A stretch of 11,559 nt of DNA from Leptospira weilii serovar Ranarum str. ICFT (GTDB taxonomy: Bacteria > Spirochaetota > Leptospiria > Leptospirales > Leptospiraceae), in assembly GCF_000332415.1 (NCBI RefSeq), contig NZ_AOHC02000039.1, forward strand, positions 1 through 11,559, given 5' to 3'. The translations under genes and the position numbers were made by a program. Below the pieces are notes generated by a model. The model was given only the letters and a program-made list of their open reading frames with translations, was not told the origin of the DNA and searched no databases. Below, piece by piece: positions 1 to 11,559 of this stretch. Within the stretch, counting starts at the first letter, position 1, and the number at the start of each line of letters is the position of its first letter.

Positions 1-1
1 A

Positions 2-810
<809 letters not shown>

Positions 811-814
<4 letters not shown>

Positions 815-1581
815 GCGATTTAACGGCAAGAGTCATTCCCTGTTTGGACATCAAGGATGGACGAGTAGTCAAGGGAGTGAACTTTGTCAATCTCGTGGAC
901 GCGGGGGATCCCGTCGAATCCGCCGCGATTTACGAGGAAAATTTAGCGGATGAACTTTGTTTTTTGGATATTACCGCGTCTTCCGATCGAAGGGAAATTC
1001 TTCTTTATCTCGTGGAAAGGATCGCGGAAAAAATTTTTATCCCGTTTACGGTCGGAGGCGGGATCAGAACCGTGGACGACGTACGGGCCGTTTTGGAAAA
1101 AGGCGCGGATAAGGTATCGATCAATACGGCGGCTTTTCAAAACTCGGACCTTCTTACACATGCATCCGAAATTTACGGGTCTCAGTGTATCGTTTGCGCG
1201 ATCGACGTGAAGTTTCAAAAGGCAAGGGACCGATACGAGATTTTTTTACACGGAGGGAGAACGGAAACCGGAAGGGAAGCGCTCGATTGGGCGCAGGAAG
1301 CCGCCGCAAAAGGCGCCGGTGAAATTCTTCTCACGTCTATGGATCGGGACGGAACACGAAACGGATTCGATATCAATCTGTTAAAAAATTTTTCCTCCTC
1401 GCTTGAAATTCCGATCATCGCATCCGGGGGCGCGGGAAATCCCGAACACATGGTGGAAGCGATCCTAAGAGGAAAAGCGGACGCGGTTCTTGCGGCCTCC
1501 ATCTTTCACTTCGGAGAATACTCCATTCGTGAAACCAAACGAGCCATGAAGGAAATGGGAATTTCCGTTCGTTTGGATTGA
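811..1581 (+). CDS. hisF: Imidazole glycerol phosphate synthase subunit HisF (cyclase)
   Basis: HisF uses ammonia from its partner HisH to convert PRFAR into imidazole glycerol phosphate and AICAR, linking histidine and purine synthesis in the cytosol. The 256-residue product has the usual family length and (beta/alpha)8 pattern. It opens with the typical [19 protein letters not shown]. The two expected catalytic acids are present at Asp13 (CLDIK) and Asp132 (CAIDVK). Phosphate-binding loops are visible as TVGGGIRT (about 80-87) and IIASGGAGN (about 202-210), and [10 protein letters not shown] lies between them. The ATG start overlaps the gatA stop by 4 nt; only a short AGG sits before it, so translation is probably coupled to gatA. 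No hisH or hisA is visible nearby, so the partner must be encoded elsewhere. All expected residues are present and the gene looks intact. Confidence 0.97.
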
Positions 1582-1680
1582 CGATCGCCGCACCTTTCGT
1601 TTGGTTTGTCCTTCCAAAGAGGTATTCATTCCGGCTTTCCAATTTGCGCGGATATGATTTTTATCCGAAATAGTATCATA

Positions 1681-1722
1681 ATCTTCGAATATGATTTTGA
1701 GACGAATCTATAATTCGAAGAT
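1681..1722. repeat. Inverted repeat, 10-bp perfect arms
   Basis: ATCTTCGAAT at 1681-1690 is matched by its exact reverse complement ATTCGAAGAT at 1713-1722, with a 22-nt loop. It is the first of four successive inverted repeats in the gap. No T-tract follows on either strand, so it is not a textbook intrinsic terminator. It could still stall polymerase or stabilise a 3' end. Confidence 0.7.
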
Positions 1723-1727
1723 CCGGG

Positions 1728-1749
1728 TCTTGGCTTTTCGGCGCCAAGA
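1728..1749. repeat. Inverted repeat, 7-bp GC-containing arms
   Basis: TCTTGGC (1728-1734) pairs with GCCAAGA (1743-1749) across an 8-nt loop TTTTCGGC. It starts 5 nt after the previous inverted repeat. This compact hairpin is the most terminator-like in shape of the four, but it lacks a following T run in both directions. Confidence 0.65.
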
Positions 1750-1751
1750 TG

Positions 1752-1795
1752 AGATACATGATTAAATTGGTATATAATGATTGAATCATGTATCT
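1752..1795. repeat. Inverted repeat, 12-bp perfect arms
   Basis: AGATACATGATT (1752-1763) is exactly reverse-complemented by AATCATGTATCT (1784-1795) around a 20-nt AT-rich loop. It is the longest perfect stem in this gap. Possible roles are a bidirectional 3'-end hairpin or a protein-binding dyad; the sequence does not decide between them. Confidence 0.75.
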
Positions 1796-1801
1796 ATCCT
1801 C

Positions 1802-1826
1802 CCTCGAATCGACAAAACGTTCGAGG
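1802..1826. terminator. Candidate hairpin terminator between convergent genes
   Basis: CCTCGAA (1802-1808) pairs with TTCGAGG (1820-1826) over an 11-nt loop, followed on the plus strand by ATTTATCTTT. The 3' tail is only modestly T-rich, so this is a weak candidate for ending the gatA-hisF transcript. On the minus strand it lies 24 nt past the lipase stop, but is followed by purine-rich sequence there. Confidence 0.4.
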
Positions 1827-1849
1827 ATTTATCTTTGGATTGAGGCCGT

Positions 1850-2962
<1,113 letters not shown>

Positions 2963-2988
2963 ATCCTAAAGATAAAACGAGGAAAGGA

Positions 2989-3018
2989 ATAGAATGCAAG
3001 TGAAAATCAGAAATTCAA
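2989..3018 (-). promoter_or_regulatory. Candidate promoter of lipase copy 1
   Basis: On the minus strand, TTGAAT (3013-3018) and TTCTAT (2989-2994) are 18 nt apart and resemble -35 and -10 boxes. The -10 ends 26 nt before the ATG, which leaves room for a short leader with AGGA. The same CTTGCATT followed closely by TCTA occurs at nearly the same distance before lipase copy 2. This is a match by eye only. Confidence 0.35.
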
Positions 3019-3053
3019 TTCGTTTTATATTTTTAATTGGAATACGAATCGGA

Positions 3054-3065
3054 ATACTTAAGTAT
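3054..3065. repeat. 12-bp perfect palindrome
   Basis: ATACTTAAGTAT is its own reverse complement and sits about 90 bp upstream of the lipase copy 1 start. The spacing would suit an operator or activator site, but a palindrome of this length can occur by chance in AT-rich DNA. Confidence 0.4.
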
Positions 3066-3418
3066 ATTATAAATATAAAATATGTTACTTGAGTTATTTG
3101 AAGTATTTTGATTTGCGATCGGATCTACGGCGGTAGTCATTTTTGACTGATTCATAATTGCTCATTAATATAACGTAAATTCGACGGTTGAAATCTTGTG
3201 CGAATCAGAAACAGGTGCGTTCGCAACATACAATCGCTTTCGCATTGTTTATACCGAACTCACGTTAATATATAATAAAGTACTCAATATTTTGTATTAA
3301 AACGGTGTTTTGCGATAAAAATTAACGGTACTCGATTTTATGGAAATCGGTAAAAAAAAATCGGAATCATTCGAAATGTAAATTGGATTTTTTACGGCGT
3401 AATGGATCGGCTTGAAGA

Positions 3419-3460
3419 AAACCGTATTTTGTGGGAAGTATTTGCCGCAAAATACGGTTT
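3419..3460 (-). terminator. Intrinsic terminator of lipase copy 2
   Basis: The arms 3419-3434 and 3445-3460 form a 16-bp stem with one G-T wobble. The outer 13 bp are perfect (AAACCGTATTTTG against CAAAATACGGTTT), and the loop is 10 nt. In the minus-strand transcript the stem is followed by TTTTCTT and begins 42 nt after the lipase stop codon. Position, stem strength and trailing T residues all fit a rho-independent terminator. Confidence 0.8.
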
Positions 3461-3502
3461 ATATAGAATAAAATAATTTTCTAATTTACTGGATTCTAAT
3501 TT

Positions 3503-4648
3503 TCATAAGGCGTTGATGATCGTCAAAACTTCGTTGAAATACGCATTTCGGGAAACCTTATCCAAGTGATCGCGAAACGAAAGTTGCGCGTGATCGAAGT
3601 TTTTCGAGAATCGTTTTGCTGCGGGTAATTTGGAGGACATTTTGCCGCTCGTGGAAGTTACGATTCCGTCGTTTTTGCCCGAAAAACTAGGGCTTCCGTT
3701 CGATAAAAAATTACAGCCGATGATATAAATCGCATTCGAACCCGGATGTTCGTTACAAACGTTCATTTCCCCGTAAAACACGGTTACTTTCGAATCCTTT
3801 GACGATTCCGCGAGTAGTCGTTCCAGATACGGATTGAAAGCGTCGCTGATCTGTTCGCTCGGAATCGGAACCGAATACGATGTGCCTAACGCGTTCGTGT
3901 AAGCCAGATCTTTTCCTCCCTCGCTTTCGGTCATAAACGCGATGAGTTCGCCTAACGTTCCGAAATTTCCCTGGTAACTCGGAGACGCAAAAGGCGAACC
4001 TAGATAAGGAGTTCCCAGAGTTACTATGAAGTCGATCACGTCGTTCGTATTGTTTGTATGATAAAGGGCGGATCTACTTACCAAACCTCCCATGGAATGC
4101 GCGAGTAGAACGACTTTGTCGTCCGGAGTGAAAACGGCGTTGAGTTTATCGATAAGTCTCCTTCCGTTATTTTCCACATAGTCCGAGGTTCGATACGTAA
4201 AAGTATAAAGTTCGTAAGAAGTCTGAACTCCCGAAAGGTTTTGGGAATACATTTCCAAAACGTCGTCCCAGGTTTCTCTTAAATTCGAAACCTTCGCGAA
4301 TTTGTTCGTGGGAGGATTTATGTTTTTTTCCTTAAAGTCCCAACCGTGAATCAAAACGATCTTGGGCTTGTTTTCCTTAACGTCGGGTGTGGCAATTGCG
4401 AATTGATCCGCATTGAATTGACTTTTGGAAACGACCGAAGGAATCGGAATGAACTTATAGAGTTCGTGATTGAATTCTCCCCAAAATAGAACGATCAGAG
4501 TTTCCAAGATTTCTTCCGTCATATTTTTCTTTTTTGTAAGATTGAGTTTTTCTTTGAGCTGATTCCAAGATGAATGGTTGCACGAGGAAAAAAAACCGAG
4601 GCAAAGAAAGATTACGAAAAGTCTGGAAAAAGTTCGGAAGGATTTCAT
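3503..4648 (-). CDS. Lipase-like alpha/beta hydrolase, predicted lipoprotein (copy 2)
   Basis: This 381-residue product is a paralogue of the downstream gene at 1850-2962. I chose the ATG at 4646-4648 over an in-frame TTG 9 nt upstream. GGAGG lies just before this ATG, and this start puts the lipobox cysteine at residue 23 in both copies. The signal peptide ends F-S-S-Cys23, a good spirochaetal-type lipobox. The catalytic set matches copy 1: His101-Gly102 (IHGWDF), Ser185 (AHSMGG), Asp327 (KNDGIV) and His361 in DHLDKV, closer still to the family I lipase His motif. Cys298 and Cys312 are conserved too. An extra stretch of about a dozen charged residues follows the lipobox compared with copy 1. 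It has its own terminator and probably its own promoter, so the pair need not be coexpressed. It is predicted to be membrane-anchored, with unknown substrate. Confidence 0.88.
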   Translation of the reverse strand: MKSFRTFSRLFVIFLCLGFFSSCNHSSWNQLKEKLNLTKKKNMTEEILETLIVLFWGEFNHELYKFIPIPSVVSKSQFNADQFAIATPDVKENKPKIVLIHGWDFKEKNINPPTNKFAKVSNLRETWDDVLEMYSQNLSGVQTSYELYTFTYRTSDYVENNGRRLIDKLNAVFTPDDKVVLLAHSMGGLVSRSALYHTNNTNDVIDFIVTLGTPYLGSPFASPSYQGNFGTLGELIAFMTESEGGKDLAYTNALGTSYSVPIPSEQISDAFNPYLERLLAESSKDSKVTVFYGEMNVCNEHPGSNAIYIIGCNFLSNGSPSFSGKNDGIVTSTSGKMSSKLPAAKRFSKNFDHAQLSFRDHLDKVSRNAYFNEVLTIINAL

Positions 4649-4670
4649 GTCCTCCAAGAGAAAACAAAAA

Positions 4671-4700
4671 TTAGAAAATGCAAGAGATAATTCTTAAAAT
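4671..4700 (-). promoter_or_regulatory. Weak candidate promoter of lipase copy 2
   Basis: TTCTAA (4671-4676, minus strand) is -10-like and lies 22 nt before the chosen ATG. CTTGCATT just upstream of it matches the same element before lipase copy 1 (TGCAAG on the plus strand at 4679-4684 and 2995-3000). The -35 region, TTTTAA or ATTTTA near 4694-4700, is poor. The support is the conserved placement in both paralogues. Confidence 0.28.
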
Positions 4701-4709
4701 CGGAAGAGC

Positions 4710-4768
4710 CTTCGAATTGTAAGATGAACGAAAAAGGCCGGAATAAGAATCCGAATGTAAATTCGAAG
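4710..4768. repeat. Inverted repeat, 9-bp arms, long loop
   Basis: CTTCGAATT (4710-4718) and AATTCGAAG (4760-4768) are exact reverse complements with a 41-nt spacer. The core TTCGAA is itself palindromic and also occurs in the arms at 1681-1722, so the pairing may be incidental. Confidence 0.4.
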
Positions 4769-4809
4769 ACGGACTCAAATTAAGATTCATTTCGGAAAAT
4801 CTTCAAGAA

Positions 4810-4942
4810 CCTTTATCAATGAATTATAACTTTCTAAAACACGAAGATCCCTAATTTGAGCCCAAATCCTTTAACGATTTAAACTTTTGGATTTTATGGA
4901 GATTCCTTTAACGGATTTTAACTTTCTGACTTTATGAAGATT
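4810..4942. repeat. Imperfect direct repeats, unit about 37-42 nt, three copies
   Basis: Two adjacent units starting with CCTTTAACG at 4868 and 4905 (period 37) align along their length. Both continue as a TTT-rich block, AACTTT, then TTTATG, then AGATT. A more diverged unit beginning CCTTTATC at 4810 keeps TAACTTTCT and GAAGATC. The alignment was made by eye with one or a few gaps. No function is apparent; the repeats do not keep an open frame. Confidence 0.6.
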
Positions 4943-4975
4943 TCTTGCACGAAAGAGACAAAGGGTTCGGAAGAA

Positions 4976-5721
4976 TCATTTGCGGTTTATGATCCGATCC
5001 AAAACGATCCCGGTCGCAACCGTGACGTTCAAAGAGGAAAGATTTCCGTGTATCGGAATTCTCAGTACAAAATCCGATTTTTCCAAAAGGATTCTTTTGA
5101 CACCTTCACCCTCGTTTCCCATGAGGATCGCGAGTTCTTTCGGATGGGGAAGATTGGACCAATCTTCGTTACCTCGATCGCTCGTGGAAACGATCCAGTA
5201 ACCGTTTTCCTTTAAGAGTTCCAGAGTGTTTGCGAGATTTTTAACCGTGAAAATTTTTAAAAACGAAAGCGCTCCCGAAGAGACTTTTTCGACCACGGGT
5301 GTGATTCCCGCGGATTCTCTTTCGGGGAGGATGATGTTGGTGACTCCGAAACATTCGGCGGTCCTCAAAATATTTCCGAGGTTTCCGGGATCTTGGATGC
5401 GATCTAAAATCAGAAAGGTTCCCGGTTTTTCAAAAAGGATTTCTTCCAGATTTTTCTTATCTGAGGTCTGTAGTTTGGAAGGACTTTTGAGAGCGACGAT
5501 TCCCTGATGGTTCCTTCCCGGAACGAGAGAGTCCAGTTTGGCTCCGGATACCCGATGAACTTTTACGAAAGAAGGAAGTCGGTTTAATATTTTTTCGACA
5601 ATGTCTGTTCCCGGATTTTCCTTCACATACAATTCGATAAAAGGAAAAGAATGTTCCTTGTTGGAATGGGCCTCCGTAAGTTCGATCAGAGTCCGTTTTC
5701 CGAAGATGTATTCCGGTCTGG

Positions 5722-5725
<4 letters not shown>
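4976..5725 (-). CDS. SpoU/TrmH-family RNA 2'-O-methyltransferase (probable ATA start)
   Basis: This is a SAM-dependent RNA ribose methyltransferase acting on rRNA or tRNA. The target is not assignable; RlmB-like Gm methylation of 23S rRNA is one possibility. Counting from the proposed start (249 residues), SPOUT motif 1 is DPGNLGNILRTAECFG (about 112-127, Arg121). Motif 2 is MGNEGEGV (about 202-209) and motif 3 is RIPIHGNLSSLNVTVA (about 222-237). The N-terminal substrate-binding domain begins RPEYIFGKRT. In this frame no ATG, GTG or TTG occurs until a TTG at 5630-5632, which would delete 31 residues of that domain and has no ribosome site. The ATA at 5723-5725 lies 5 nt after GGAGG, overlaps the cysS stop as ATAG, and gives a full-length protein. 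It is last in the folD-hydrolase-cysS unit. The family is certain; the start is inference. Confidence 0.88.
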
Positions 5726-8972
<3,247 letters not shown>

Positions 8973-9053
8973 ACTTCTCAGGATTTAGGGAACCTCTTCT
9001 CTGTCAGGTAAAAAATATCCTTTTCGGTGCAACCGAAAGCGTAAAATGAGTCC
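8973..9053. promoter_or_regulatory. Divergent folD/asnS promoter region with central hairpin
   Basis: These 81 bp must contain both promoters or leaders. A perfect dyad TTTCGGT (9022-9028) and ACCGAAA (9032-9038) with a 3-nt centre lies 16 nt upstream of the asnS ATG. I could not assign convincing -35/-10 pairs on either strand: TAAAAT at 9042-9047 is -10-like but too close to the asnS ATG, and TATTTT on the minus strand is a possible folD -10. The dyad could be an operator shared by both genes or a leader hairpin of asnS. Confidence 0.45.
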
Positions 9054-10361
<1,308 letters not shown>

Positions 10362-10403
10362 TTTTTTTTAGAGAGTTTTCGTAAGGCCCATCCGATAAGT
10401 AAG

Positions 10404-10410
10404 AGAGAGG
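10404..10410 (+). promoter_or_regulatory. Ribosome binding site deciding the TPR-protein start
   Basis: AGAGAGG ends 8 nt before the ATG at 10419-10421. It overlaps the in-frame GTG at 10410-10412, so that GTG cannot be served by it. This fixes the ATG as the more likely start. Confidence 0.65.
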
Positions 10411-10418
10411 TGTATCGT

Positions 10419-11208
<790 letters not shown>

Positions 11209-11210
<2 letters not shown>

Positions 11211-11264
11211 TCGCAACGCGATCCGTAACCAACGCCGGAAATACTTGGATCTGTCGTACTTCCG
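11209..11264. repeat. Two small hairpins after the TPR gene
   Basis: GATCGC (11209-11214) and GCGATC (11218-11223) form a 6-bp stem with a 3-nt loop, overlapping the TPR stop codon. A second hairpin pairs CGGAA (11236-11240) with TTCCG (11260-11264) and extends inward by TAC/GTA after one A-C mismatch. Neither has a T-tract. They could end the asnS-TPR transcript, but evidence for termination is weak. Confidence 0.4.
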
Positions 11265-11299
11265 ACAATCCTCCGTGAGACTACGAACCCCACAACACA

Positions 11300-11325
11300 C
11301 CCCATAGGACAATGCTGTCAATTTA
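11300..11325. mobile_element. Probable terminal end of an insertion sequence
   Basis: Just beyond the transposase stop, the plus strand has GGACAATGCTGTCAATTTAA. It contains a small dyad GACA (11308-11311) and TGTC (11316-11319). This is where an IS terminal inverted repeat would be expected, and it resembles from memory the ends of some IS4-type elements. The other end lies outside the window, so neither the exact boundary nor a target duplication can be confirmed. Confidence 0.4.
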
Positions 11326-11559
11326 AGAGACTCTGCCGTAATAGATTTCAAACTTACGTTTTCGAACTTTATGTTTTCTATTGAAGGTTCTATTTGGAAT
11401 GACAGGTAGCCGATGTTTTAAAAGTTCGGCTTTCATTTCATCAAAAACGGAGTTCATCGGTTCAGTACCGGAAAGTAACCTTGGAAGTTCTCCTTTTAGA
11501 ATGCCGATCGCGATATTTTTATTAATTTTATAATCATATTGTATAACTATACTAGGTGT
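11323..11559 (-). CDS. Transposase, C-terminal fragment, probably IS4-like (5' end outside window)
   Basis: An uninterrupted frame enters from the right edge and ends at TAA (11323-11325), giving 78 residues. It would be missed if an internal start were required, because the first ATG codon is 34 residues in. The order of features fits the tail of a DDE transposase of the IS4 type. An AIGILKGELPRLLSG helix region comes first, then FDEMKAELLKHRLPVIPNR, and finally a very basic tail with RKHKVRKRKF. The DDE catalytic core would lie outside the window. Codons such as ATA and AGA and lysine-rich composition contrast with the housekeeping genes nearby, consistent with acquired DNA. The gene converges on the TPR gene. 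Whether the element is intact cannot be judged. The family name is from memory of such tails and is less certain than the coding call. Confidence 0.7.
   Translation of the reverse strand, partial: TPSIVIQYDYKINKNIAIGILKGELPRLLSGTEPMNSVFDEMKAELLKHRLPVIPNRTFNRKHKVRKRKFEIYYGRVS

Larger units (their letters stand above)
1582..1849. other. Convergent intergenic region with stacked inverted repeats
   Basis: This 268-bp gap lies between the ends of hisF (plus) and the first lipase gene (minus). I see no coding frame with a family pattern. Its right two thirds contain four consecutive inverted repeats between 1681 and 1826, listed separately. The left end has a direct repeat of ATATGATTTT (1652-1661 and 1689-1698) and a weak 6-bp inverted repeat TATGAT/ATCATA (1653-1658 and 1675-1680). 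It must contain the 3' ends of both convergent transcripts, but none of the hairpins is followed by a strong T-tract in either direction. Confidence 0.8.
2963..3502. other. Long AT-rich intergenic region between the two lipase genes
   Basis: This stretch of about 540 bp is strikingly AT-rich compared with the flanking genes, and no frame with a coding look was found on either strand. Its left end should hold the promoter of lipase copy 1 (candidate at 2989-3018). Its right end holds the terminator of copy 2 (3419-3460). In between are a 12-bp perfect palindrome (3054-3065), a small hairpin CGATTT/AAATCG (3333-3338 and 3344-3349) followed by a 9-A run, and a 6-bp inverted repeat TGCGAA/TTCGCA (3199-3204 and 3220-3225). 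None of these identifies a known RNA. Confidence 0.75.
4649..4975. other. Intergenic region between the RNA methyltransferase and lipase copy 2
   Basis: This gap of about 327 bp separates two minus-strand genes. It holds a candidate promoter for lipase copy 2 at its left end, an inverted repeat (4710-4768), and a set of imperfect direct repeats (4810-4942). Short open frames are broken by stops within the repeats, and no protein family is recognisable. No strong intrinsic terminator for the folD-cysS-methyltransferase operon was seen within it. Confidence 0.7.

Noticed and set aside
3333..3360. Hairpin CGATTT/AAATCG followed by an A run, as a terminator
   Set aside because: The A run lies on the wrong side for the minus-strand transcript and would be A, not U, in a plus-strand transcript.
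4655..4657. TTG as start of lipase copy 2
   Set aside because: The ATG 9 nt downstream has GGAGG directly before it and places the lipobox Cys at residue 23, as in the paralogue; the TTG has no ribosome site.
4934..5215. Plus-strand open frames opposite the RNA methyltransferase
   Set aside because: The minus strand encodes conserved SPOUT motifs over the same interval, so these are shadows.
5630..5632. TTG as start of the RNA methyltransferase
   Set aside because: It lacks a ribosome site and would remove part of the N-terminal domain that is clearly encoded upstream.
10362..10370. Run of eight T directly after the asnS stop, as a terminator
   Set aside because: The only nearby stem (AGGAT with ATCCCT, one bulge) is short and weak, and a same-strand gene with a good ribosome site follows 57 nt after asnS. 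Left unannotated.

Overview
The window reads as chromosomal DNA of a spirochaete, most likely a pathogenic-group Leptospira. This rests on the style of the encoded proteins (lipase-like lipoproteins with a spirochaetal-type lipobox), the codon and base composition, and the gene complement. The genus call is inference from the sequence; no database was searched. No rRNA, tRNA or CRISPR array was seen.

Layout, left to right. (1) 2-1581, plus strand: the C-terminal part of gatA, overlapping hisF by 4 nt (ATGA). (2) 1582-1849: a convergent gap packed with four consecutive inverted repeats. (3) 1850-4648, minus strand: two closely related lipase-like lipoprotein genes separated by about 540 bp of AT-rich non-coding DNA that holds a good intrinsic terminator for the upstream gene. 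(4) 4649-4975: a non-coding gap with imperfect 37-nt repeats. (5) 8972 down to 4976, minus strand: a compact probable operon folD, AXE1-family alpha/beta hydrolase, cysS, SpoU/TrmH-type RNA methyltransferase, with gaps or overlaps of 15 nt, 4 nt and 4 nt. (6) 8973-9053: an 81-bp divergent promoter region with a perfect hairpin. (7) 9054-11210, plus strand: asnS followed by a TPR-like protein of unknown role. (8) 11323-11559, minus strand: the 3' end of a transposase gene (IS4-like) running off the window, with a probable IS end near 11305-11325.

How the genes relate: the common theme is translation and one-carbon metabolism (GatA, CysS, AsnS, an rRNA/tRNA 2'-O-methyltransferase, FolD), plus one histidine/purine branch-point enzyme (HisF). 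GatA together with a full AsnS suggests that the amidotransferase mainly serves Gln-tRNA(Gln) formation. The accessory material is the lipase pair with its non-coding flanks, and the IS end.

The most notable observations are: an RNA methyltransferase whose only well-placed start is ATA, embedded as ATAG in the cysS stop; an AXE1-type esterase with Asn where the catalytic His should be; the duplicated lipase-like lipoproteins with family I.1/I.2-like catalytic motifs and a core identical in both copies; a dense hairpin array between hisF and the first lipase; imperfect tandem repeats between the second lipase and the methyltransferase; and a transposase fragment at the right edge. I see no clear evidence of a wholly new multi-gene system.
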